33,849 nt of DNA from Azophilus sp964638775. Its GTDB lineage: Bacteria; Pseudomonadota; Gammaproteobacteria; Pseudomonadales; Azotimanducaceae. The stretch's first letter is position 1, and each line of letters starts with the position of its first letter. Below, piece by piece: positions 16,325 to 25,188 of this stretch. Where the stretch lies: contig CAZWZH010000025.1 of the NCBI GenBank assembly GCA_964638775.1, positions 1-33,849 on the forward strand, given 5' to 3'. The position numbers and the translations under genes were made by a program. The notes under the pieces are model-generated. The model did not search any database. It was given only the letters and a program-made list of their open reading frames with translations, and was not told the DNA's origin.

Positions 16325-17160
16325 ACGCCGTGCCGGCACCCACTGATACGGGCTGGCGGGCGCACCTGCGGCTCGGGTTCGCCCGCGACGGAGCCCGCAC
16401 CGTGATCGGCGAGCGTGCGCACGTGGGCCCGCTCTACGTGCAGCGGCCCTTCTATCCCGAGGGCGATGTCTGCCACGTCTATGTGCTGCACCCTCCCGCC
16501 GGCATGGTCGGCGGCGACCTGCTGGAAACGGACGTTTCGGTCGCCCCCGGAGCATCCGCGCTGATCACGACGCCGGCCTCGGCCAAGGTCTATCGGTCGG
16601 CAGGCCCCGCCGCTCGGATCCATCAGCATCTGACGGTCGAAGCCAACGGCACGCTCGAATGGCTGCCCCAGGACACGATCCTGTTCGGCGGCAGCCGCGC
16701 AACGATCGAAACCGTCATTGCGCTCGCGGCGTCCGCCCGCTTCATGGGCTGGGAACTCCTGTCGCTGGGCCGCCCGCTGAGCGGCGACCGCTACCGGACC
16801 GGCAGCCTCCGCCAGGGCACCTCGATCCGCATCGACGGCGCGCCCCGCCTCATCGAGCGGCAGGACTGGAAAGCGGGCGATGCCCTGCTCAAGGAGGCAT
16901 GGGGCCTTGGCGGCAAGGCCGCGCTCGCAGCGTTCTACATCTATCCCGCCACACCCGAACTGCTGGAAGAGTCACGCAATCGCATCGCCGAACCCGGCCA
17001 CGAGTACTTCGCGGCAACCCTGCTGGAGAACCTTCTGGTGATCCGCGCGCTCGGCGACGACGCCACCGCCATGCGCGAAGCCATGGCGGCGCTCTGGTCC
17101 GAACTGCGCGAACCCGCGCTCGGCAGGCCGGGCTGCGCGCCCCGCATCTGGGCCACCTGA
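16321..17160 (+). CDS. ureD: Urease accessory protein UreD
   Basis: 279 residues, starting inside the urtE stop (ATGA). UreD (UreH) forms the scaffold with UreF and UreG that delivers nickel to apo-urease. Family features: GWRAHLRLGFARDGARTVIGERAHVGPLYVQRPFYPEG at the N-terminus, HPPAGMVGGDLLE (about 58-70), ALITTPASAKVYRS (about 79-92) and LEWLPQDTILFGGS (about 112-125). Downstream is the 212-nt repeat-bearing gap before ureA. Confidence 0.95.
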   Translation: MNAVPAPTDTGWRAHLRLGFARDGARTVIGERAHVGPLYVQRPFYPEGDVCHVYVLHPPAGMVGGDLLETDVSVAPGASALITTPASAKVYRSAGPAARIHQHLTVEANGTLEWLPQDTILFGGSRATIETVIALAASARFMGWELLSLGRPLSGDRYRTGSLRQGTSIRIDGAPRLIERQDWKAGDALLKEAWGLGGKAALAAFYIYPATPELLEESRNRIAEPGHEYFAATLLENLLVIRALGDDATAMREAMAALWSELREPALGRPGCAPRIWAT

Positions 17161-17170
17161 AGTCTTCAAG

Positions 17171-17373
17171 CAAGTGAGGACACCCACCAAAAACAAGTGA
17201 AGCACGTGAGGACACCCACCAAAAACAAGTGAGAACACCCACCAAAAAACAAGTGAGGACACCCACAACTTCAGACAAGCACCAAGTTAGGACACCCACA
17301 ACTTTGACGTGAGGACAAGCGACAAGTGAGGACACCCACGAGTTTTTCGTCACCGGCGAAGAGAGGACACCCA
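17171..17373 (+). repeat. Array of eight SD-like GTGAGGACACCCA units ending at the ureA start
   Basis: Copies of GTGAGGACACCCA begin at 17174, 17206, 17229 (one base changed), 17253, 17286 (GTTAGG), 17309 (degenerate, GTGAGGACAAGC) and 17326; the last, GAGAGGACACCCA at 17361-17373, provides the ribosome site and the A of the ureA ATG. The filler between early copies is CCAAAAACAA. Reading GTG as start gives mini-ORFs 17174-17200, 17197-17232, 17229-17312, 17309-17329 and 17326-17382; each stop overlaps the next GTG as GTGA, and the last one runs across the ureA ATG. Whether they are translated is unknown. Confidence 0.85.
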
Positions 17374-17678
17374 TGGAACTGACGCCACGGGAGAAGGACA
17401 AGCTGCTGATATTCGTTGCCGCACAACTCGCCGAGCAGCGGCGCGCCCGCGGGGTGAAGCTGAATTACCCCGAAAGCGTGGCGCTGATCTCCGCGGCGAT
17501 CATGGAAGGCGCCCGGGACGGACGCTCGGTCGCCGAACTGATGAGCGCGGGCACGCAGATACTGAGCCGCGAGGACGTGATGGACGGCATACCGGAAATG
17601 CTGGCGGAAGTGCAGGTGGAAGCCACCTTCCCGGACGGCACCAAGCTGGTCACCGTGCACGATCCCATCGGCGCCTGA
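17373..17678 (+). CDS. ureA: Urease gamma subunit
   Basis: 101 residues, the standard UreA length. It starts MELTPREKDKLLIF and contains LAEQRRARGVKLNYPESVALI, MEGARDGRSVAELM and EVQVEATFPDGTKLVTVHDPI, the conserved gamma-subunit sequence. UreA forms the (ABC)3 urease trimer with UreB and UreC. The AGAGGA ribosome site is the last copy of the repeat array upstream, and a mini-ORF from that array overlaps the start codon, so initiation may be coupled to leader translation. ureB follows after a 180-nt gap containing a different repeat. Confidence 0.97.
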   Translation: MELTPREKDKLLIFVAAQLAEQRRARGVKLNYPESVALISAAIMEGARDGRSVAELMSAGTQILSREDVMDGIPEMLAEVQVEATFPDGTKLVTVHDPIGA

Positions 17679-17735
17679 CACGGCCGGTGGATCGGACCGG
17701 CGAATCCGGGATGCAAGCATCGGCGGGGCGCAGCC

Positions 17736-17862
17736 TTGAGCGACGAAAGGACGCCAGTGTTACAGGGGACACGCCCATGAGCGACGAAAGGGCGCCAGCG
17801 TTACAGAGGGCACAGCCATGAGCGACGAAAGGACACCAATGTTGCGGAGGACACAGCGATGA
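17736..17862 (+). repeat. Three 41-nt tandem units, each a 14-codon mini-ORF, ending at the ureB start
   Basis: Starts are spaced exactly 41 nt apart: TTG 17736, ATG 17777, ATG 17818, then the ureB ATG 17859. Each unit begins TTG/ATG-AGCGACGAAAGG and ends with a GGGGACA, GAGGGCACA or GGAGGACACA ribosome-site-like stretch. Since 41 = 3x14-1, each unit is a 14-codon frame whose TGA overlaps the following ATG (ATGA): 17736-17780, 17777-17821, 17818-17862. Predicted peptides begin M/L-SDER-T/A-P. The third one terminates within the ureB start codon. Confidence 0.9.
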
Positions 17863-18176
17863 AACCGGGTGAATGCTTCATCGAGGACGGCGAACTGACC
17901 CTGAACGAGGGCCGGGACACCGTGGAACTGAGCGTGGCCAACACCGGCGACCGCCCGGTACAGGTCGGGTCGCACTACCACTTCTTCGAAACCAACGAAG
18001 CCCTCGACTTCGACCGGCCGGCGGCGCGCGGATTCCGCCTCGACATCCCCGCCGGCACCGCCGTACGGTTCGAGCCCGGCCAGCGGCGCCAGGTGACCCT
18101 GGTGGCGGTCGGCGGCGCCCGGCGCATCTTCGGATTCCAGGGCCGGGTGATGGGTGAGCTGGAGGATTCATCGTGA
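17859..18176 (+). CDS. ureB: Urease beta subunit
   Basis: 105 residues. MKPGECFIEDGELTLNEGRD and NTGDRPVQVGSHYHFFETNEALDFDR are diagnostic of UreB; the C-terminus GGARRIFGFQGRVMGELED is also conserved. The start at 17859 is fixed by family length, by the GGAGG 11 nt upstream and by the fact that upstream ATGs of the tandem array are out of frame. The TGA stop overlaps the ureC GTG (GTGA at 18173-18176). Confidence 0.97.
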   Translation: MKPGECFIEDGELTLNEGRDTVELSVANTGDRPVQVGSHYHFFETNEALDFDRPAARGFRLDIPAGTAVRFEPGQRRQVTLVAVGGARRIFGFQGRVMGELEDSS

Positions 18177-19876
18177 GTACTATCTCGAGGGCCGCCTATG
18201 CGGACATGTTCGGCCCGACCACCGGAGACCGGGTGCGGCTCGGCGACACCGACCTCGTCATCGAAGTGGAAGCCGACCACGCCACCTATGGCGAGGAAGT
18301 GAAATTCGGCGGCGGCAAGGTCATCCGCGACGGCATGGGCCAGAGCCAGCGCCCGCGTGAGGAAAGCGTGGACACGGTGATCACCAATGCCCTGATTGTC
18401 GATCACTGGGGCATCGTCAAGGCCGACGTGGGCATCAGGGACGGCCGCATCGCCGCCATCGGCAAGGCCGGCAATCCCGATACCCAGCCCGGCGTCGACA
18501 TCGTCGTCGGCCCGGGCACGGAGGCCATCGCCGGCGAGGGCCAGATCCTGACCGCTGGCGGCATCGATGCGCACATCCACTTCATCTGCCCGCAGCAGGT
18601 GGAAGAGGCGCTCATGTCCGGGGTAACCACCATGCTGGGCGGCGGCACCGGACCGGCCACCGGCACCAACGCCACCACCTGTACGCCGGGCCCCTGGCAT
18701 ATCGCGCACATGCTCAAGGCAGCGGACGGCCTGCCGATGAACCTGGGATTCCTGGGCAAGGGCAATGCCAGCCTCCCCGAGGCGCTCGACGAACAACTGC
18801 GCGCCGGCGCCATGGGGCTGAAACTGCACGAAGACTGGGGCACCACACCGGCAGCCATCGACAACTGCCTGGCGGGGGCGGAACGCTTCGATGTGCAGAT
18901 TGCCATTCACACCGACACGCTGAACGAATCGGGCTTCGTCGAGAACACCCTGGCCGCCTTCAAGGGCCGGTCGATTCACACCTACCACACCGAGGGCGCC
19001 GGCGGCGGCCACGCGCCGGACATCATCAGGGCCTGCGGCCTGCAGAACGTGCTGCCGTCATCGACGAACCCGACGCGGCCGTATACGGTCAATACGGTGG
19101 ACGAGCACCTCGACATGCTGATGGTCTGCCACCACCTCGACCCGTCGATTCCCGAGGATGTGGCCTTCGCCGAGTCCCGCATCCGCCGCGAGACCATCGC
19201 TGCCGAAGACATCCTGCACGACCTCGGCGCGTTCTCCATGATCGCCTCAGACTCCCAGGCCATGGGGCGCGTGGGCGAGGTGATCTGCCGCACCTGGCAG
19301 ACGGCGCACAAGATGAAGGTGCAGCGCGGCCCGTTGCCCGAGGACAGCGACCGGAACGACAACCACCGGGTCAAGCGCTATATCGCCAAGTACACCATCA
19401 ACCCCGCCATCACCCACGGCATGGCGAACCTGGTGGGCTCGGTGGAGGCGGGCAAGCTCGCAGACCTCGTGCTGTGGAAGCCGGCCTTCTTCGGCGCCAA
19501 GCCATCGCTGATCCTGAAGGGCGGCATGATCGCCGCCGCCCCCATGGGCGACCCCAACGCCTCCATACCGACGCCGCAACCGGTGCACTACCGGCCCATG
19601 TTCGGCGCCTTCGGCGGTGCGCTCGCCGCAACGTCGGTCTCCTTCGTCGCCGCAGCCGCACTCGAGGACGGCGTGCCGGATGCCCTGAACCTGTCCAAGC
19701 CCGCCGTCGCCGTTGCAGGAACCCGCAAGGTCCGCAAGGAGCACATGGTGCTGAACGACTACGCGCCCGAGATCAGCGTCGACCCGGAAACCTATGAAGT
19801 GCGGGCCGACGGCGAGCTGCTGACCTGTGAACCCGCGAGTGAACTGCCGCTCGCCCAGCGCTACTTCCTGTTCTGA
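18173..19876 (+). CDS. ureC: Urease alpha (catalytic) subunit
   Basis: 567 residues from a GTG overlapping the ureB stop. It hydrolyses urea to ammonia and carbamate at a dinickel centre. With this start the active-site residues fall on the classical Klebsiella numbering: His134 and His136 (AHIHF), carbamylated Lys217 and His219 (LKLHEDWG), His246 (IAIHTDTLNE), His272 (HTYHTEGAGGGHAPD), flap Cys319-His320 (MVCHHL) and Asp360 (IASDSQAMGR). All ligands are present, so the enzyme should be active after maturation. ureE starts right after the stop. Confidence 0.98.
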   Translation: MSTISRAAYADMFGPTTGDRVRLGDTDLVIEVEADHATYGEEVKFGGGKVIRDGMGQSQRPREESVDTVITNALIVDHWGIVKADVGIRDGRIAAIGKAGNPDTQPGVDIVVGPGTEAIAGEGQILTAGGIDAHIHFICPQQVEEALMSGVTTMLGGGTGPATGTNATTCTPGPWHIAHMLKAADGLPMNLGFLGKGNASLPEALDEQLRAGAMGLKLHEDWGTTPAAIDNCLAGAERFDVQIAIHTDTLNESGFVENTLAAFKGRSIHTYHTEGAGGGHAPDIIRACGLQNVLPSSTNPTRPYTVNTVDEHLDMLMVCHHLDPSIPEDVAFAESRIRRETIAAEDILHDLGAFSMIASDSQAMGRVGEVICRTWQTAHKMKVQRGPLPEDSDRNDNHRVKRYIAKYTINPAITHGMANLVGSVEAGKLADLVLWKPAFFGAKPSLILKGGMIAAAPMGDPNASIPTPQPVHYRPMFGAFGGALAATSVSFVAAAALEDGVPDALNLSKPAVAVAGTRKVRKEHMVLNDYAPEISVDPETYEVRADGELLTCEPASELPLAQRYFLF

Positions 19877-20464
19877 ATGGCCTCCGGAAACCGCACCTGG
19901 CCGGTCAATCGTGCCGGATCCAGCAGCCTGCACCAATTCACCGAATGCGTGCCAGACCCGTCACCGTCGGGCGGCGCGGCTGCGGACGCCACGCTGACCT
20001 TGCCGTTCGCCCGGCGCCAGAAAGCCCGGCAACGGGCAACACTCGACTCCGGGGAGGCGGTCGCGGTGCTGCTGCCCAGGGGCACCGTCATGCGCGGCGG
20101 CGACCGCCTCGTTTCGACGGAGGGGCGCACGATAATCGTCGTCGCCGCCTCGGAACCGGTCTCGACCGTGCGGTGCGGCGACCCGCGCCGGCTGGCGCGC
20201 ATCGCCTATCACCTGGGCAACCGCCATGTCGCCGTGCAGGTGGGCGGCGGCTGGTTGCGCTACCTGGCCGACCATGTGCTCGACGACATGGTTTTGGGCC
20301 TGGGGGCCACGGCCGAGCGCGAATCGGCACCGTTCGAACCGGAAGCCGGCGCCTATGGCCGACACGATCACGGGCACGCACAGGATCACGCACACGGCCA
20401 CAGCCACCATCGCGATGACGATCAAGGCCAGGATCAAGGCCAGGACCATGACCACCGGCACTGA
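19877..20464 (+). CDS. ureE: Urease nickel metallochaperone UreE with His-rich tail
   Basis: 195 residues, the ATG following the ureC TGA without a gap. The core motif TLTLPFARRQKARQRATLDSGEAVAVLLPRGTVMRGGD (about 40-77) and RIAYHLGNRHVAVQVG (about 107-122, with the dimer-interface metal-binding His) identify UreE. From about residue 160 the tail is rich in histidine and aspartate (GRHDHGHAQDHAHGHSHH, ending DHDHRH), giving many nickel ligands as in Klebsiella UreE. The first ~35 residues are longer than in many homologues. The last 17 nt overlap ureF. Confidence 0.94.
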   Translation: MASGNRTWPVNRAGSSSLHQFTECVPDPSPSGGAAADATLTLPFARRQKARQRATLDSGEAVAVLLPRGTVMRGGDRLVSTEGRTIIVVAASEPVSTVRCGDPRRLARIAYHLGNRHVAVQVGGGWLRYLADHVLDDMVLGLGATAERESAPFEPEAGAYGRHDHGHAQDHAHGHSHHRDDDQGQDQGQDHDHRH

Positions 20465-21107
20465 CCCGACGCGCCTGTGGCAGTTGATCAGCCCGACCCT
20501 GCCGGTGGGTGCGTATCACTATTCCCAGGGACTCGAACAGGCGGTGTGCAGCGGCTGGGTGCAGGACGAGGCATCGGCGCGCGCCTGGATCGCCGGCCTG
20601 CTGGGAGCGACCGTGGCGCGGGTGGACCTGCCTGTCCTCATCCGCGTGCACGCGGCCTGGCGCAAGCGCGATGCGGATGCGGTCCGGCATTGGGACGACG
20701 TTTCCCGGGCCTGCCGGGAGACCGCCCAACTGCGGGAGGAAGAGGCCAACATGGGCGTGGCGCTCATGCGCCTGGCAAGAACACTGGATGCGCAGGTTCC
20801 CGGTTCGCCCCTTGGATTTACAGCCGCGTTCGCCACGCTCGCCGCTGACTGGGAGATTGCCCCGGCGGACATGGCAAAGGGCTATGCCTGGTCCTGGAGC
20901 GAGAACCAGGTGGCGGCGGCGGTGAAACTCGTGCCCCTCGGTCACAGCGCCGGCCAGCGCATGCTCAGGAGCCTGGGCGACGCTGTTGAGCTGGCGGTGA
21001 ACACCGCTTCCGCCCGCGGGGACGCGGAAATCGGATGCATGGCACCGGGTCATGCCCTGGCCTGCGCCTGGCACGAAACGAAGGAAGTCAGACTGTTTCG
21101 ATCATGA
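20448..21107 (+). CDS. ureF: Urease accessory protein UreF
   Basis: 219 residues from the ATG at 20448, within the His-rich tail of ureE. The frame is open far upstream, but only this start fits UreF: LWQLISPTLPVGAYHYSQGLEQAVCSGWV (about 9-37) is the family N-terminus, followed by REEEANMGVALMRLA (about 94-108), the segment AFATLAADWEI, and VKLVPLGHSAGQRML near residue 170. UreF is the helical GTPase regulator of UreG in the nickel-insertion complex. Confidence 0.94.
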   Translation: MTTGTDPTRLWQLISPTLPVGAYHYSQGLEQAVCSGWVQDEASARAWIAGLLGATVARVDLPVLIRVHAAWRKRDADAVRHWDDVSRACRETAQLREEEANMGVALMRLARTLDAQVPGSPLGFTAAFATLAADWEIAPADMAKGYAWSWSENQVAAAVKLVPLGHSAGQRMLRSLGDAVELAVNTASARGDAEIGCMAPGHALACAWHETKEVRLFRS

Positions 21108-21117
21108 GGAGTTGCTC

Positions 21118-21753
<636 letters not shown>

Positions 21754-21849
21754 ACACGGTGGACGCCACCGGGCGCCGCCGAATCCCTGGCGCTGCAGGT
21801 CAGGGCAGTCGCCCGAATACGGGTCGGCGCCGGTTCCGCGCGCCCGGCG

Positions 21850-22830
21850 TCATCGAAGGTAGGTGCCTTCCGATTCGCCGCGCTGCTGAATCAGGGCAAG
21901 AACCACATCGATGGTCGGCGTCGGCACGTCAACCAGCCTGCCGAGTTCCTGCACGGCGCTGACCAGCGCATCGATTTCCATGGGCCGGCCGGCATCGAGG
22001 TCCTGCAGCATGGATGTGCGGTGTTTGCCGACGGCGCCGCCGGCCGCCAGGCGGCGGTCGATGTCGATCCTGAACGTGATGCCGAGCCTCTCCGCAATGT
22101 CCTTGGCTTCCTGCATCATCAGCTTGCAGACGCGTGCCGTGCCCGGGTTGCCGGCGATCCGGTCCAGGGTGGCGTGGGTCAATGCGCTGATGGGATTGAA
22201 CGAGAGGTTGCCCAGCAGTTTCAGCCAGAGCTCGTCCCTGGGGTCTGGCTTTACCCGGCACCGGAAGCCGGCATCGCGCAGCGCCTCGGCCAGCCGGGTG
22301 GTTCGCTCCCGCACCCGGCCGCCGGGTTCGCCGAGGGTGAACAGGTTGTGCTCGATATGGCGGATGACGCCGGGTTCGGCGATCTCGGTGGCGGGGTAGA
22401 CGATGCAGCCGATGGCGCGTTCCGGACCGATGGCCGACCAGATGCGCCCGCCGGGGTCGACGCTGTCGATGCGGCGGTTGCGGTACGGGCCGTCCACGGC
22501 GTGGAAATACCACCACGGAATGCCGTTGGTGGCCGTCACCACGGCGGTGCCTTCGTGCAGGAGAGGTTCCATGAGCCCGGCGACGCCGGGGATGGAGTGG
22601 GCTTTCAGGGTGACGATCACGTAGTCCTGCGGGCCGGCATCGGCCGGGTTTTCCACACACCGGGGCCGGGCGATGCGCTCCTCGCCGCCGATCAGCAGCT
22701 TCAGCCCGCGCGCCTGCATGGCCTCGAGATGGGCGCCCCGGGCGATCAGGGTGACGTCCTGGCCGGCGAGCGCCAGTTGCACGCCGAGATAGCCGCCGGT
22801 AGCGCCCGCGCCGTAGATGCAGATGCGCAT
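21850..22830 (-). CDS. panE: 2-dehydropantoate 2-reductase family protein (PanE/ApbA)
   Basis: 326 residues. The NADP-binding Rossmann start is MRICIYGAGATGGYLGVQLALAGQDVTLIAR (GAGATG at 7-12), followed by VIVTLKAHSIP (catalytic-region lysine in the family), TNGIPWWYFH (about 100-109), and the C-terminal helical domain with ELWLKLLGNLSFNPISALT (about 203-221; conserved Lys and Asn) and HRTSMLQDLDAGRPMEIDALV (about 272-292). The family reduces ketopantoate to pantoate or related 2-keto acids. Its ATG overlaps the stop of the upstream AMP ligase by one base, and coaX is the first gene of the same run, supporting a CoA link; true substrate is uncertain because many PanE paralogues differ. Confidence 0.85.
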   Translation of the reverse strand: MRICIYGAGATGGYLGVQLALAGQDVTLIARGAHLEAMQARGLKLLIGGEERIARPRCVENPADAGPQDYVIVTLKAHSIPGVAGLMEPLLHEGTAVVTATNGIPWWYFHAVDGPYRNRRIDSVDPGGRIWSAIGPERAIGCIVYPATEIAEPGVIRHIEHNLFTLGEPGGRVRERTTRLAEALRDAGFRCRVKPDPRDELWLKLLGNLSFNPISALTHATLDRIAGNPGTARVCKLMMQEAKDIAERLGITFRIDIDRRLAAGGAVGKHRTSMLQDLDAGRPMEIDALVSAVQELGRLVDVPTPTIDVVLALIQQRGESEGTYLR

Positions 22831-24362
22831 CAGGCAAGCCCCAGCTTTTCGGCGAGGCCAATGCGCTGCAGCTTGCCGGTCGCCCCCTTGGGAATCTCGT
22901 CCAGCACGACGATCCGGCGGGGCACCTTGAATGCCGCCAGGCGCGTTGCGGCGAAATCCCGGATCTCCCGCCGCCCGGCATCGGCGCCGTCGCGCAGCAC
23001 CACGGCGGCCGCCACCTCTTCGCCGAGCGAGGCATGCGGCATGGCGAAGGTGACCGCCTGGCTGACGGCGGGGTGGTCCATCAGCACGTCATCCACCTCG
23101 GGGGGAGCGATTTTCTCGCCCCCCCGGTTGATGATCTCCTTGAGCCGGCCGGTAATCGTCAGGTAACCCTCGCTGTCCATGACGGCCTGGTCGCCGGTGC
23201 GGAACCAGCCTGCCGCGAAAGCCCGGGCGTTCGCGTCCGGGTTGTTCTCATAGCCCGTCATGACGTTTTCTCCGCGAATGACGACTTCGCCGAGCTCCCC
23301 CGCACTGAGCAACTCATCGGTTGCCTCGTCCATGATCGCGACGTCCGGCCCGGCGGCGCGGCCAACGGTGCCGGGAATCCGTTTCCCGGGCGGCAGCGGG
23401 TTGCTGGTCATCTGGTGTGCGGCTTCGGTCATGGCATAGGCCTCCACCACCGGCACCGAAAAGGCGGCCTCGAGTTCTGAAATCACCGGTCGCGGCAACG
23501 GGGCCGAAGCGGAGCGTATGAATCGCAGCCGGGCGCTGTCGATGACGCGCCGGTTGCGCGGCGCTCGGTGGAGGATGGCCTGGTGCATGGCGGGCACGGC
23601 GGTGTACCAGGTGGGACGGGCCTCGTCGAGCCAGGAGAAGAAGCGCAGTGCATCGAACCCGGGCGCCGCGAATACCGCGCCCCCCGCGCCCAGCGCGGCG
23701 AGCAGCGCCGCCATCAGCCCGTGGATGTGGAAAAGCGGCATGACGTTCAGGCAGAGGTCGCGGGCATCGAGCCGCAGGACATCGATAATGTTGATTGCGG
23801 ATGTACAGAGGTTGCGGTGGCTCAGCGGCACCAGCTTGGGCCGTGACGTGGTGCCGGATGTGTGTAGCAGCAGGGCGATGTCGTCGGGTTCGGCGGGGCC
23901 GGGCGCCGCGGCGCCTGCGGCACCGGTTCCGTTGGCCGCCACCAGTTTAAACGTACCCGCGGGTTGCGCCGGTTCGGCAACCAGTTCGACCACCCTGACG
24001 CCGAGTTTCCGCGCGGTCGTGACGGCCTCGGATGGGGTGCCCTGTTCCACGACCAGTGCCCTGGCCTTCAGGTCAGACAAGTAAAAGGCGAATTCCTCGC
24101 TCCGGTAGCCCGGGTTGAGCGGCGCGGTGATCGCATGGCAGCCGATGGCGACGAAAGCGGCGGCCATTTCCGGGCCGTTGGGAAGAACGATTGCCAGGCG
24201 GTCGCCGCGCCCGATTCCCATTTCATGGAGCGCGCCGCCGGTTTTCCCGGCCAGGGATCGTAATGCGCCGAATGACAGCGGCTGCCGGCCCGGCGCCAGA
24301 ATCGAGGGCGCTTCCGGGGACCCGGCCTCGATCAGCGCGGCAATGGATCGGGGACGGCTCAA
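22830..24362 (-). CDS. Acyl-CoA synthetase (AMP-forming), oxalyl-CoA-synthetase-like
   Basis: 510 residues. TTG 24362 is preferred over GTG 24368 because GGAGG lies just upstream and the GTG would sit inside that ribosome site. ANL-superfamily motifs: P-loop LLLHTSGTTSRPKLVPLSHRN (about 167-187), YAMTEAAHQM (about 310), WFRTGDQAVMDSEGYLTITGRLKEIINRGGEKI (about 390-422) and catalytic Lys in PKGATGKLQR near the C-terminus. The N-terminal APLNPGYRSEEFAFYLSDLKARALV resembles AAE3/Pcs60-type oxalate-CoA ligases. It activates a carboxylate to its CoA thioester; oxalate is a tentative substrate. Located between coaX and panE on the same strand, 55 nt after coaX. Confidence 0.85.
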   Translation of the reverse strand: MSRPRSIAALIEAGSPEAPSILAPGRQPLSFGALRSLAGKTGGALHEMGIGRGDRLAIVLPNGPEMAAAFVAIGCHAITAPLNPGYRSEEFAFYLSDLKARALVVEQGTPSEAVTTARKLGVRVVELVAEPAQPAGTFKLVAANGTGAAGAAAPGPAEPDDIALLLHTSGTTSRPKLVPLSHRNLCTSAINIIDVLRLDARDLCLNVMPLFHIHGLMAALLAALGAGGAVFAAPGFDALRFFSWLDEARPTWYTAVPAMHQAILHRAPRNRRVIDSARLRFIRSASAPLPRPVISELEAAFSVPVVEAYAMTEAAHQMTSNPLPPGKRIPGTVGRAAGPDVAIMDEATDELLSAGELGEVVIRGENVMTGYENNPDANARAFAAGWFRTGDQAVMDSEGYLTITGRLKEIINRGGEKIAPPEVDDVLMDHPAVSQAVTFAMPHASLGEEVAAAVVLRDGADAGRREIRDFAATRLAAFKVPRRIVVLDEIPKGATGKLQRIGLAEKLGLA

Positions 24363-24417
24363 CCGCACCTCCGGCGATTTGCGCCAGTACGCCTGGGACT
24401 CCCGCCCGATCGATGCC

Positions 24418-25188
24418 TCATCGGTTCAGGCGCAGAGCTTCGAGCAGTCCGGTCAGGATGAGGTCCGGGACGACTTCGTCGAACAGCCGCTCCCTGTCGA
24501 ACAGGTGGGAGAAGCCGCCGGTACCGATCACGACCGGGGGATCGTCGGCGAATACTTCCGCGGTAATGCGGCTCGCCAGTTCCTTCACCATCCCCACGTG
24601 GCTCCAGTAGAGCCCGCTCTGGATGCTCTCCACCGTCGAGCGCCCAATTGAGGAACGCACCGGCTTGATCTCCACGGAAGGCAACTGGGCGGTGTTGGCT
24701 TCCAGTGCGTCCATGGATAGGCGCAGCCCCGGGAGGATATTGCCGCCGAGGAACTCCCGGTCCCGGCTGATGGCGCAGACCGTCGTCGCGGTGCCGAAGT
24801 CGACGACGATCAGGTTGCGCCCCGGGAACAGTTTCACGGCGCCCATGGCATCTGCGATGCGGTCGGTGCCCACTTCCTTCGGATCCTTGTAGCGGATCTT
24901 CAGCCCGGTTCTGATGCCGGGCCGCATGATCATGGGTTCGATGCTGAAGTATTTCTGGCAGCAGGCCCTGAGCGAATAGTTCAGGTCGGGCACGACGGAG
25001 CAACAGGCGATCTCATCGATGGCATCGGGATCGATGCCGTTCTCACGCAGCGCGGCCCTCAGAAAGATACCCAGTTCATCGGATGAGCTGCGGGTGGTCG
25101 ACGTGCGGCGGAACTGCACCTTGAGGCGTTCGTTCTCGAAAACCCCGCAGTAGATCTGGCTGTTTCCGACATCGAGCCCCAGAATCAT
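24418..25188 (-). CDS. coaX: Type III pantothenate kinase
   Basis: 256 residues from ATG 25188 (GAGCGAGAGG upstream); the open frame extends further but only this start gives the family N-terminus MILGLDVGNSQIYCGVF. CoaX phosphorylates pantothenate, the first committed step of CoA synthesis. Visible motifs: DVGNS (phosphate-binding, 6-10), RPGIRTGLKIRYKDPKEVGTDRIADAMGA (pantothenate-binding G-x-D-R, about 95-123) and VVDFGTATT (about 132-140), then GTGGFSHLF. In many proteobacteria coaX follows birA; here it heads a run with an acyl-CoA synthetase and a PanE-like reductase. Confidence 0.94.
   Translation of the reverse strand: MILGLDVGNSQIYCGVFENERLKVQFRRTSTTRSSSDELGIFLRAALRENGIDPDAIDEIACCSVVPDLNYSLRACCQKYFSIEPMIMRPGIRTGLKIRYKDPKEVGTDRIADAMGAVKLFPGRNLIVVDFGTATTVCAISRDREFLGGNILPGLRLSMDALEANTAQLPSVEIKPVRSSIGRSTVESIQSGLYWSHVGMVKELASRITAEVFADDPPVVIGTGGFSHLFDRERLFDEVVPDLILTGLLEALRLNR

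Noticed and set aside
17171..17373. Repeat array before ureA as a CRISPR
   Set aside because: Units are short (13-23 nt), unevenly spaced and the intervening DNA is itself repeated rather than unique; no cas genes nearby. The last unit is the ureA ribosome site.
20370..20464. Repetitive His/Asp codons at the end of ureE as a separate repeat element
   Set aside because: It is the normal metal-binding tail of UreE.
21757..21771. CGGTGG-ACG-CCACCG hairpin after ureG as terminator
   Set aside because: Stem is only 6 bp with a 3-nt loop and no T-tract follows.
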